This document shows, piece by piece, positions 9,533 through 17,379 of a stretch of DNA of 64,000 nt. The notes under the pieces were generated by a model. That model did no database searches and was not told the DNA's origin. It worked only from the letters and a program-made list of their open reading frames with translations. The stretch spans positions 197,322 to 261,321 of the forward strand of contig JACKLP010000004.1 in the NCBI GenBank assembly GCA_024235875.1, written 5' to 3'. Each line of letters starts with the position of its first letter. Within the stretch, counting starts at the first letter, position 1. The position numbers and the translations under genes were made by a program. The DNA is from Burkholderiaceae bacterium. GTDB taxonomy: Bacteria > Pseudomonadota > Gammaproteobacteria > Burkholderiales > Burkholderiaceae_E.

Positions 9533-10750
9533 ATGTTCGAACCGTTGAAGGGCGTGCGGGTCGTGGACCTGACCCAGGTGCTGGCCGGGCCCTATGCGAC
9601 CTACCAGCTCGCGCTGATGGGGGCCGAGGTCATCAAGATCGAGCCACCGACAGGTGGCGACTGGACTCGTGCCGGCGCCTCGCTCCCGGGCCACGAGGGC
9701 CAGGGTATGGGCGCCATCTATCTGACCCAGAACGCGAACAAGCGCTCGGTCTCGCTCGATCTGAAGCGGCCGGGGGCGGTGGACGCGGTGCTGCGGCTGG
9801 TTGCGTCGGCCGACATCTTCGTCGAGAACTTCGCGCCCGGGACCGCCGCGCGCCTGGGGCTTTCCTTCGACGCGGTACGTGCCGCCAACCCGAAGATCCT
9901 CTATTGCTCGATCTCCGCCTATGGCCAGGACGGGCCGATCGGCCATCGCCCGGCCTACGATCATGTCGTCCAGGGCATGTGCGGGATCATGCGCGCCACC
10001 GGCACGGCCCAGACCGAACCCAACAAGGTCGGCGCGCCCTACATCGACTATGCAACGGGGCTGAACGCGGCGTTCGCGATCGTCTCGGCGCTGCACCAGG
10101 TGCGCCAAAACGGCCAGGCGTTGCGGGTCGACGTCGCGATGCTCGATTCGGCCATGCTGCTGATGTCGTCGATGATCACGCAGGCGCTGTCCCTGGGGAC
10201 CGAACACCTGGCCAGTGGCAACGAGGCATTCAGCCGCAGTCCGGCGTCGGGCGCCTTCGAGACGCGTCGCGGCATCCTGATGATCGCCGCCAACAATGAA
10301 CGCCAGTTCGCGCGGCTCTGCCATGCGATCGGTCGTGCCGACCTGCTCGAGGATCCGGCCCTGGCCGACCCCGTCGAGCGTGCGAAGCGGGTCGACTCGC
10401 TTCGATCGGCCATTGCCGAGGCCATTGCCACGCGCACCGCCGACGAGTGGGAGCAGGTGCTGGACCAGGCGCGTGTGCCGGCAGCGCGGGTTCGCACGAT
10501 CAACGAGGCGCTGCAGGGCGAGCAACTCGTTGCGCGGGGCATCGCGGCCGAGATCGCCGTCCCCGGCGCGACGCAGCCGGGCCATGTTCCCACGCTCGGC
10601 TTCAAGGTGGACGGCGAGGTGGTGGCGCCGAGTCGCCCGCCGCCGCGCCTCGGTGCCGACACCGAGGCGGTATTGCGCGAGGCCGGTATCGGCGACGATG
10701 CGCTGGCGGCGTTGCGCGCGAGCGGCGCGATCGCCGATCGGGCACGCTGA
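9533..10750 (+). CDS. Class III (CaiB/BaiF) CoA-transferase
   Basis: 405-residue member of the CaiB/BaiF family, which moves CoA between carboxylic acids. The N-terminus GVRVVDLTQVLAGPYATYQL and the VIKIEPP motif are diagnostic. NKRSVSLDLK near residue 73 and VENFAPG near 102 also fit. The expected catalytic Asp lies in APYIDYATG near residue 168. The ATG at 9533 has AGGGAG upstream. It forms an operon with the preceding SDR. Family members act on formate, oxalate, succinate, carnitine and aromatic acids; nothing here decides among them. Confidence 0.93.
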   Translation: MFEPLKGVRVVDLTQVLAGPYATYQLALMGAEVIKIEPPTGGDWTRAGASLPGHEGQGMGAIYLTQNANKRSVSLDLKRPGAVDAVLRLVASADIFVENFAPGTAARLGLSFDAVRAANPKILYCSISAYGQDGPIGHRPAYDHVVQGMCGIMRATGTAQTEPNKVGAPYIDYATGLNAAFAIVSALHQVRQNGQALRVDVAMLDSAMLLMSSMITQALSLGTEHLASGNEAFSRSPASGAFETRRGILMIAANNERQFARLCHAIGRADLLEDPALADPVERAKRVDSLRSAIAEAIATRTADEWEQVLDQARVPAARVRTINEALQGEQLVARGIAAEIAVPGATQPGHVPTLGFKVDGEVVAPSRPPPRLGADTEAVLREAGIGDDALAALRASGAIADRAR

Positions 10751-10923
10751 GCACGCGCACGGGTCCGGGCGGGCGGCCCGCCTGACCGGGCCCACTCGCG
10801 CCGACGCCGCACGGCGACGGACGCGGCGCGTAACCTTTCTCGGGAAATGGGGTATCTCGCAAGCAGGCATTTCAACCGTCTGCTCGGAAGTCTTCTCGCA
10901 TCGTTTCGGATGCGGGGGCGATC

Positions 10924-11535
10924 CTGCGGGAGTCCACCATCGAAGCGCTCACGGGAATTGTCGGCGCAGCCCTTCTCGCCGTCGGCCTGGCCTATCCGGC
11001 GCTCGACCGATCATCGCAGAGCGGGCAGGCGCTGACGTTTGAATCACTGAACAGCACCGCCGCCGATCGCGACATTCGACTCGATCTGATCACCTGGTAC
11101 GGGCGCGGCAAGGCGCTTGGCGCCGGCGCCGACGTGCGCGTCTCGCTGACCGCCGCCCACGCGCATGGCCGGCTCACCCGCCTGGCCGGGCGCTGGGAGG
11201 ACGCGGACCTGCGCGAGGAGACGGTTGCCAGCGCGGGGACGGGGCTCGGTCTGGGCGCCGAGCTGCGGCGCGGTCTGCTATCTGCCGGTGCGTTCCGGCT
11301 GCAGGCGCAGGGGGGCTGGAGCGCGATGCTGTTCGATCGTCGCTTTCCCGCGGGTGGCACGACCTACAACGGCCTGATTCGAGTGGGGCTGCTGGCCGAC
11401 GTCGCCATCGGGGGGCACACCCGTGTGGGCGTCGGTTGGCGCTGGGCCCACCTCTCGAACGGTCAGGGCGTCGTGCCACGCAACCCGGGCCTCGATGCCC
11501 GGGGGGTGTGGCTGGGCCTGGCGTCGAGCTTCTAG
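10924..11535 (+). CDS. Acyloxyacyl hydrolase / PagL-like lipid A deacylase (start uncertain)
   Basis: The C-terminal half resembles the PagL/acyloxyacyl hydrolase family of outer-membrane beta-barrels that remove a fatty acid from lipid A. WAHLSNGQG near the end provides the His-x-Ser pair, NPGLDARG follows where PagL has its Glu (here Asp), and the protein ends in Phe. Coding potential clearly extends upstream of the only standard start codon (GTG at 11134). The frame is open from 10834 but has no ATG, GTG or TTG before 11134. CTG at 10924 would give a plausible signal peptide (about 25 residues ending in GLAYPA), so I give that start tentatively. The 3' end overlaps the convergent cytochrome b gene by 4 bp. 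Confidence 0.6.
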   Translation: MRESTIEALTGIVGAALLAVGLAYPALDRSSQSGQALTFESLNSTAADRDIRLDLITWYGRGKALGAGADVRVSLTAAHAHGRLTRLAGRWEDADLREETVASAGTGLGLGAELRRGLLSAGAFRLQAQGGWSAMLFDRRFPAGGTTYNGLIRVGLLADVAIGGHTRVGVGWRWAHLSNGQGVVPRNPGLDARGVWLGLASSF

Positions 11536-12596
11536 CGCTGCTCGGGCCGAACGCCTTTCTGCTGCATCTCGGCGTACCACAGGTCGTGGTGCTGCTTGGC
11601 CCAGGCTACGTCGACCCGGCCGGTCGACATGCCCTCGAGCGAGCCTTCGGTCCCGAGGGTGCCGATGTACACATGGCCGATCGCCACGGCCATCACCAGC
11701 AGCGCGCAAGCAGCGTGCACGATGAGCATCGTTTGCGCCTGGTCCCGCGGGAGCGCCGGGTCGAGGATCAGGTACAGCCCGGTCACGATGACCGCGACGC
11801 CGAAGGTGGCGAGCAACCAGAACCACAGCTTCTCACCGGCGTTCATGCGCCCGGCGGACGAATGTCCGCGACCGATCAGGCCACCGCCCGACAGGAACCA
11901 CTTGATGTCGGTGCCATTGGGAATGTTCGCCGGCAGCAGCTTGAGCAGCAACAGCACGAGCGAGACGCCGAACACCGGGCCCGAATAGTTGTGCAGGATC
12001 TTGCCGAGCGCCATCCAGGCGGCGAACGCGTCCTTGCCGATGACCGGGATCAACACGTTGCGTCCGTAGAGCATGGACAGCCCCGTGACGAGCAGGATCA
12101 CGAAGCTGATCGCCACCAGCGCGTGCAGCAGGCGCTCGAGCGCACTCCAGCGCGGCACCGTCATGCCGCTGCGCCCGCCTTCGATCTTGACCCGTCCGCG
12201 CAACAGGTGAAAGAGCACGATCAGCACCGCCATGACGGCCAAGGCGACGCTGCCCCAGAACGCGATCGGACCGTTGCGCAAGGCCCGCCAGTTCACGCCG
12301 CCGTTCTGGATCAGCACGCCGGCCTCGGGGCCTCGAACGGCGGTGTAGCCGGCGTTGCCGGCGCGAACGGCCTTCCAGTAGTTCGCTCGTGGATTGGATT
12401 CGCCAAACCCCTTGTCGAGCTCGGGCGTGGCCGAGGCCTGGGCGGCCGAGGTCTGCGCCTGTGCCTGCGGGCCGGCGCCATCATCGAGCAACAGGCCGGT
12501 GAATGGCAGGGCGAGCGACAGCAGCACGATCGCGGCGATCGCGCCCAGCATCATCGCGAGCCGACGCGTGGCCGGCCTGGATTTCACGTTGTTCAC
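11532..12596 (-). CDS. Formate dehydrogenase cytochrome b (gamma) subunit
   Basis: 354-residue membrane cytochrome b of the formate dehydrogenase gamma family. It anchors the dehydrogenase and passes electrons to quinone. After an N-terminal hydrophobic segment and a 100-residue periplasmic stretch come four membrane spans with candidate haem ligands in ERLLHALVA, GKILHNYSG, IVHAACA and IGHVYIG. The GTG at 12596 is preferred because GAGGAG lies just upstream; the longer frame to 12665 overlaps the small lipoprotein gene. Last gene of the minus-strand formate dehydrogenase operon. Confidence 0.9.
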   Translation of the reverse strand: MNNVKSRPATRRLAMMLGAIAAIVLLSLALPFTGLLLDDGAGPQAQAQTSAAQASATPELDKGFGESNPRANYWKAVRAGNAGYTAVRGPEAGVLIQNGGVNWRALRNGPIAFWGSVALAVMAVLIVLFHLLRGRVKIEGGRSGMTVPRWSALERLLHALVAISFVILLVTGLSMLYGRNVLIPVIGKDAFAAWMALGKILHNYSGPVFGVSLVLLLLKLLPANIPNGTDIKWFLSGGGLIGRGHSSAGRMNAGEKLWFWLLATFGVAVIVTGLYLILDPALPRDQAQTMLIVHAACALLVMAVAIGHVYIGTLGTEGSLEGMSTGRVDVAWAKQHHDLWYAEMQQKGVRPEQR

Positions 12597-12606
12597 GGCA
12601 GGCTCC

Positions 12607-12807
12607 TCATCGGTCGGTCTGCACGAGCGCGAAGCGCTTGGCCAGCGCCTCGGCGTGGGCCGCATCGGCGGCCTTCTTCACGAGCGGATCGGTCTTGCCC
12701 GAATACTGGCCCGGTGCGTGCAGCTGCGCACTGGACGGGTAGTCGGTGCACCCCGAAATGACGGACCCGAGCGCCGCGGCGAGCGCGGCGAACATGATCG
12801 ATCGCAT
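12607..12807 (-). CDS. Small lipoprotein in formate dehydrogenase operon
   Basis: A 66-residue product with a lipoprotein signal: MRSIMFAALAAALGSVISGC, where the lipobox ISGC ends at Cys20. The ATG at 12807 has GAGGG eight bases upstream; an ATG six bases earlier (12813) is too close to that site. It lies between the Fe-S and cytochrome b subunit genes with 15 and 10 bp gaps, so it is co-transcribed. The mature part is short, charged and unlike anything I recognise. It might help place or stabilise the periplasmic enzyme (inference). Confidence 0.65.
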   Translation of the reverse strand: MRSIMFAALAAALGSVISGCTDYPSSAQLHAPGQYSGKTDPLVKKAADAAHAEALAKRFALVQTDR

Positions 12808-12822
12808 GGCCATTTCCCTCGC

Positions 12823-13407
12823 TCAGCTTCCGTAGGCCTTGCTCCAACCCCAGGTCTGCGGGCGTCCGCCGCGCCGCAGCACGCGTTCGCGGAACAGGTC
12901 GGCGACCCGGTCCCCGTCGCCGGCCAGCAAGGCCTTGGTCGAGCACATCTCGGCACAGATCGGCAGCTTGCCCTGCGCAATGCGGTTGGCGCCGTACTTC
13001 TCGTACTCCTCGGGGGAGTTGTCGGCCTCGGGGCCCCCGGCGCAGAAGGTGCACTTGTCCATCTTGCCCCGCACCCCGAAGGCCTCGGCCTTCGGATACT
13101 GGGGCGCACCGAACGGACAGGCATAGAAGCAATAGCCGCAGCCAATGCACTGGTCCTTGTCGTGCAGGACCACGCCGTCGGGCGTGGTGTAGAAGCAGTC
13201 GACCGGGCACACCGCCATGCAGGGCGCATCGGTGCAGTGCATGCAGGCGACCGAGATCGACTTCTCGCCGGCCTCGCCATCCTTGAGCGTGACCACTCGA
13301 CGCCGGTTCACCCCCCAGGGCACCTCGTGCTCGTTCTTGCACGCGGTCACGCAGCCGTTGCATTCGATGCAGCGCTCCGCGTCACAGAGAAACTTCATTC
13401 TGGCCAT
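12823..13407 (-). CDS. fdhB: Formate dehydrogenase iron-sulfur (beta) subunit
   Basis: 194-residue polyferredoxin subunit with four cysteine clusters: CIECNGCVTAC near residue 13, CMHCTDAPCMAVCPVDC near 55, CIGCGYCFYACP near 87, and the split CTFC...CAEMC set from about 118 to 153. This matches the HycB/FdhB-type subunit that links the molybdenum subunit to cytochrome b. It has no Tat signal and is expected to be exported by hitch-hiking on the catalytic subunit. GAGGAGAG precedes the ATG at 13407. It sits 34 bp downstream of the catalytic subunit gene. Confidence 0.93.
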   Translation of the reverse strand: MARMKFLCDAERCIECNGCVTACKNEHEVPWGVNRRRVVTLKDGEAGEKSISVACMHCTDAPCMAVCPVDCFYTTPDGVVLHDKDQCIGCGYCFYACPFGAPQYPKAEAFGVRGKMDKCTFCAGGPEADNSPEEYEKYGANRIAQGKLPICAEMCSTKALLAGDGDRVADLFRERVLRRGGRPQTWGWSKAYGS

Positions 13408-13441
13408 TTGATCTCTCCTCGACGTCCGTGCCGGTTGCGCG

Positions 13442-16324
13442 TCAGGCGGCGCTGATCCGGCACAGCGAGCACTTGGTTTCCTGCATCTGCGTGACCGAGT
13501 CGTAGCCGTAGGTCATCGCCGTGTTCACCGCCTCGCCGAGCACGTAGGGATCGGCGCCCTGCGGATACTTGCTGCGCAGGTCCTTGCCCTGGAAGTGGCC
13601 GGCAAAATGGAAGGGCGAGAATGCGACGCCCGCCGCGACCCGGCGGGTGATCATGGCCTTGACCTTGATCTTCGCGCCCTCGGGCGTGGCGACCCACACC
13701 ATCTGGCCGTCCCGAATGCCGGCGTCGTTGGCATCCTTGGGGTTGATCTCGACGAACATGTCCTGCTGCAGCTCGGCCAGCCAGGGGTTGGACCGGGACT
13801 CGTCGCCGCCGCCCTCGTACTCGACCAGGCGGCCGCTGGTGAGGATGATCGGGAACGCCTTGGAGTGGTCCTTGGCCTGGATCGACTGATAGCGCGTGGG
13901 CAGGCGCCAGAAGCTCTTGCGATCGGCATAGGTCGGGTACTTCTCGACCAGGTCGCGCCGGCTGGTATAGAGCGGCTCGCGATGGATCGGGACCGGGTCC
14001 GGGAAGGTCCAGACGATCGCACGGGCCTTGGCGTTGCCGTAGGGCGCGCAACCGTGCTTGATCGCCACGCGCTGGATGCCGCCAGAGAGGTCGGTCTTCC
14101 AGTTCTTGCCCTGGGCGGCCTTCTGCTCGGCCTCGGTCAGGTCGTTCCACCAGCCCAGCTTCTGCAGCAAGGCGGCGGTGAACTCGGGGTAGCCGTCCTT
14201 GATTTCCGATCCCTTGGAGTACGACCCCTCGGCGAGCAGGTTCGCGCCCTTGTACTCGACGCCGAAGCGGGCCCGGAATGGCATGCCGCCTTCCATGACC
14301 GACTTGCTCACGTCGTACAGGTTCGGCGAGCCCGGGTGCTTGAGCTCCGGCGTTCCCCAGCACGGCCACGGCAGGCCGTAGAAGTCGCCGTTGGCCGGCC
14401 CACCCTCGGCCTTGAGCGTGGTGGTGTCGAAGGTGTGCCAGTTCTTCTGGTGCGCCTTGAGCCGCTCGGGGCTCTGGCCCGTGTAGCCGATCGTCCACAT
14501 GCCGCGGTTGAGTTCGCGCAGGATGTCTTCGATCAAGGGCTCGTCCTTCTCGACCTTGATGTGCTTGAACATCTCCTTCTCGAAACCCAGCTTCTTCGCG
14601 AACTGGTACATGATCGTGTGATCGGGCCTCGATTCGAACAAGGGCTCGATCACCTTGTCGCGCCACTGCAGCGAGCGATTCGACGCGGTCACCGAACCGT
14701 AGGTCTCGAACTGCGTGCAGGCCGGCAGCAGGTAGGCGCCGTCCTTGCGGTCGTGCATGACGGCGGTCGCGGTCGGGTAGGGGTCGACGACGACGAGGAG
14801 ATCGAGTTTCTCCATCGCCTTCTTCATCTCGGGCCCGCGCGTCTGCGAGTTGGGTGCGTGGCCCCACATGAACACGGCCCGGAAGTTGTCCTTCTGGGCG
14901 ACGTTGCCCTTGTCCTCGAGCACGCCGTCGATCCAGCGCGACACCGGGATGCCCTTGGTGTTCATCACGTGCACGCGCTTGTCGGCCGGGCCCTCGTACT
15001 TGCCGTCGTCGAAGCGTGCCTTGAGGTAGCCGAAGTCGACATCCCAGACACGCGCCCAGTGCTTCCAGGAACCCTCGGCCAGTCCGTAGTAGCCCGGCAG
15101 GGTGTCGGCGAGCACGCCGAGGTCGGTGGCGCCCTGCACGTTGTCATGACCGCGGAAGATGTTCGCGCCGCCGCCCGAGACGCCCATGTTGCCCAGTGCA
15201 AGCTGGAAATTGCAGTAGGCGCGGGTGTTGTTGTTGCCGATCGTGTGCTGGGTACCGCCCATGCACCAGATGAAGGTGCCCGGCTTGTTCTTGGCCATCA
15301 GTTCGGCGGCCTTGAAGCAGGTTTCCTTGTCGACCCCCGTGACCCGCTCGGTTTCCTCGGGCGTCCACTTGGCGACTTCCTTGCGGATCTCGTCCATGCC
15401 GAAGACCCGGCTCTTGATGAAGACGTCGTCCTGCCAGTTGTTCTCGAAGATGTGCCAGAGCATGCCCCAGATGATCGCGACATCGGTGCCCGGTCGGATG
15501 CGGACATAGTGGTCGGCGTGCGCGGCGGTGCGCGTGAAGCGCGGGTCGATCACCAGCAGCTTCGCGCCGGCCTCCTTGGCGCGGAACACATGCTGCAGGC
15601 TGACCGGATGTGCCTCGGCCGGGTTGCCGCCGATGATCAGGATCGACTTGGAATTGTGGATGTCGTTGTACGAGTTGGTCATCGCGCCGTAGCCCCAGGT
15701 GTTGGCAACACCCGCGACCGTGGTCGAATGACAGATCCGCGCCTGGTGGTCGATGTTGTTCGTGCCCCAGAAGGCGGCGAACTTCCGATACAGGTAGGCC
15801 TGTTCGTTGTTGAACTTGGCCGAGCCGAGCCAGAAGACCGAATCGGGGCCGGACTCCTTGCGAATGGCGAGCAGCTTGTCGCCGATCTCGTTGATGGCCT
15901 CGTCCCACTTGATACGCTGCCACTTGCCGTCGACCAGCTTCATCGGGTACTTGAGCCGGCGCTCGCCGTGCCCGTGCTCGCGCACCGACGCGCCCTTGGC
16001 GCAGTGCGCGCCGAGGTTGAACGGGTGGTCGAAGGCCGGCTCCTGCCCGGTCCACACGCCATTCTGGGTCTCGGCGTAGATGCCACAGCCGACCGAGCAA
16101 TGGGTGCAGATCGTGCGAACGGTCTTGATATCGCCGCTGCGCTTGGTGCCCGCCGCGTCGGCGCGTCGGATCATGCCCGGCGAGAGGCTCGCGCCGACCG
16201 CCGCGGCGCCACCCGCGGCCAGGCCGGAGTTGCGCAGGAAATCGCGGCGGGTGACGCCGACGCCCGTGACCTGGCCACGATCGCCGCGTGCCGCTGCATC
16301 ACTGTTGACTCTTCTCAATTTCAT
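13442..16324 (-). CDS. fdhA: Formate dehydrogenase catalytic (alpha) subunit, Mo/W-bis-MGD
   Basis: 960-residue molybdopterin oxidoreductase that oxidises formate to CO2. A Tat signal TRRDFLRNSGLAAGG lies at about residues 25-40, so the enzyme faces the periplasm. A [4Fe-4S] motif CTHCSVGC near 73 is completed by GAHCAKG. The active-site ligand is cysteine (ARICHSTTVAG), not selenocysteine. The C-terminal dinucleotide-binding domain is intact. AGGAG upstream supports the ATG at 16324. The operon also encodes a Tat-signal small protein and a TorD-like chaperone, both usual for export of this enzyme type. A 924-codon open frame on the other strand is a shadow. Confidence 0.95.
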   Translation of the reverse strand: MKLRRVNSDAAARGDRGQVTGVGVTRRDFLRNSGLAAGGAAAVGASLSPGMIRRADAAGTKRSGDIKTVRTICTHCSVGCGIYAETQNGVWTGQEPAFDHPFNLGAHCAKGASVREHGHGERRLKYPMKLVDGKWQRIKWDEAINEIGDKLLAIRKESGPDSVFWLGSAKFNNEQAYLYRKFAAFWGTNNIDHQARICHSTTVAGVANTWGYGAMTNSYNDIHNSKSILIIGGNPAEAHPVSLQHVFRAKEAGAKLLVIDPRFTRTAAHADHYVRIRPGTDVAIIWGMLWHIFENNWQDDVFIKSRVFGMDEIRKEVAKWTPEETERVTGVDKETCFKAAELMAKNKPGTFIWCMGGTQHTIGNNNTRAYCNFQLALGNMGVSGGGANIFRGHDNVQGATDLGVLADTLPGYYGLAEGSWKHWARVWDVDFGYLKARFDDGKYEGPADKRVHVMNTKGIPVSRWIDGVLEDKGNVAQKDNFRAVFMWGHAPNSQTRGPEMKKAMEKLDLLVVVDPYPTATAVMHDRKDGAYLLPACTQFETYGSVTASNRSLQWRDKVIEPLFESRPDHTIMYQFAKKLGFEKEMFKHIKVEKDEPLIEDILRELNRGMWTIGYTGQSPERLKAHQKNWHTFDTTTLKAEGGPANGDFYGLPWPCWGTPELKHPGSPNLYDVSKSVMEGGMPFRARFGVEYKGANLLAEGSYSKGSEIKDGYPEFTAALLQKLGWWNDLTEAEQKAAQGKNWKTDLSGGIQRVAIKHGCAPYGNAKARAIVWTFPDPVPIHREPLYTSRRDLVEKYPTYADRKSFWRLPTRYQSIQAKDHSKAFPIILTSGRLVEYEGGGDESRSNPWLAELQQDMFVEINPKDANDAGIRDGQMVWVATPEGAKIKVKAMITRRVAAGVAFSPFHFAGHFQGKDLRSKYPQGADPYVLGEAVNTAMTYGYDSVTQMQETKCSLCRISAA

Positions 16325-16347
16325 CGCTTGCTCCTGACGTCCCGGGC

Positions 16348-16557
16348 TCAGAGGCCGGCCGTGCGGTAGTAGTCGCGGATGTGATCGGTCTCGTGGTAGC
16401 CACGGCTCGCGGCTTCGTGGGCCGGCTTGTCCGGCGTTGCCGCGGCCTCGGCGCGGGTCGCGGCGAGCGCGACAGCGGCCAGCGCCGGCGTGGCGGCCAG
16501 CTCGCGCAGTGCGCGCCGGCGTGGCGTGTCGATCGGTGCGGATTCGTTCTTCTTCAT
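16348..16557 (-). CDS. Formate dehydrogenase region Tat-signal small protein
   Basis: A 69-residue protein with a twin-arginine-type N-terminus (PRRRALRELAATPALAAVALAAT), then a short polar tail ending YHETDHIRDYYRTAGL. It matches the small 'formate dehydrogenase region Tat target' family found immediately upstream of fdhA in many proteobacteria; its role is unknown. The ATG at 16557 has AGGAG eight bases upstream. It is 23 bp from fdhA and 20 bp from the chaperone gene, inside the same operon. Confidence 0.85.
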   Translation of the reverse strand: MKKNESAPIDTPRRRALRELAATPALAAVALAATRAEAAATPDKPAHEAASRGYHETDHIRDYYRTAGL

Positions 16558-16577
16558 CTGTGCAACTCCTGGCGGCA

Positions 16578-17240
16578 TCAGCGCCGCATCGACAGGTATC
16601 GGGTCTCGAGTTCGACGAACGCGCGGCCGAACCGGCCCACGCTGCGGTAGAAGTGCGCCGATGGTGCGCGCTGCAAGTCGGTGAAGAAGCGCTCGAGCCA
16701 CGGCGACAGGTGGCGCTCGAAGAAGTGCTTCTGGGTTTCGAACGGCGCCCGGTCCTGGGCGAGCATGGACATCACCTCGCACAGGGCGGCGACATGGTCC
16801 TCGGGCTCGGTGACATGGCCCTGGCGCTCGAAGCCGAGTTCGGCGAGGTCCTCGCGCAGGCGGCCGAGCGGCCGCTCCATCAGGAAACCGGTCAGGTACC
16901 AGCTTGCATACGGGACCAACTCGCCACGGCCCAGCCCGATGAACAAGGCCTCGTATTCGGCAGCGATCTGGTCGGTTGGTGCCTCGGCGGCCGCGCGCAC
17001 GAGCTCACGAAGCGCCGATGCAGCCTCGTCGGGTTCGGCGATGTCGGTCGGCTGCGCTTGCAGCGCGGTGCATAGGTCGGGGCCGGGTGCCTGGCGCAGG
17101 AGCGCGGCCAGCAGGCCGTAGGTGCCGACACGAAGCGCGATGTCGTCGCCGGGTTCGGCCGGGTCCGGGTCTTGGCCGCCGATGGCGGACGAGGCATCGG
17201 ATGGCTCGTGTGCACTGGGGCTGCGCATGCTTGACAGCAT
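16578..17240 (-). CDS. TorD/DmsD-family redox-enzyme maturation chaperone
   Basis: 220-residue all-alpha protein resembling TorD-type cytoplasmic chaperones, which bind a Tat signal and help insert the molybdenum cofactor before export. Supporting stretches are TYGLLAALLRQ near residue 40, the conserved EYEALFIGLGRGELVPYASW near 95, and EPEDHVAALCEVMSML near 145. The ATG at 17240 is preferred because GGAGGAG lies upstream; the frame continues to 17321 without a better start. Its client is most likely the adjacent formate dehydrogenase. Confidence 0.88.
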   Translation of the reverse strand: MLSSMRSPSAHEPSDASSAIGGQDPDPAEPGDDIALRVGTYGLLAALLRQAPGPDLCTALQAQPTDIAEPDEAASALRELVRAAAEAPTDQIAAEYEALFIGLGRGELVPYASWYLTGFLMERPLGRLREDLAELGFERQGHVTEPEDHVAALCEVMSMLAQDRAPFETQKHFFERHLSPWLERFFTDLQRAPSAHFYRSVGRFGRAFVELETRYLSMRR

Positions 17241-17292
17241 CGGTGACGGTCTCCTCCCTGTGGGCAGCGTCACGCAATCGTTTTGCCTGAAC

Positions 17293-17312
17293 ATCGGAAC
17301 ACAGGTTCCGAT
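17293..17312. promoter_or_regulatory. Perfect 8-bp inverted repeat upstream of the TorD-like gene
   Basis: ATCGGAAC (17293-17300), four-base spacer ACAG, then GTTCCGAT (17305-17312). It lies in the 139-bp gap between the polyferredoxin and chaperone genes, 53 bp before the chaperone start. The 20-bp dyad has the size of a transcription-factor operator and could mark a separate promoter for the structural genes. Confidence 0.5.
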
Positions 17313-17379
17313 CGATCTCAAGGATTTTATCGAAGGCCGGCAAGTTCGTGTGGATCGTTTTGTCTTGTCGACGGATCGA

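Noticed and set aside
13595..16369. 924-codon open frame opposite fdhA
   Set aside because: It is an antisense shadow typical of GC-rich genes; the fdhA frame has full family motifs and a Shine-Dalgarno.
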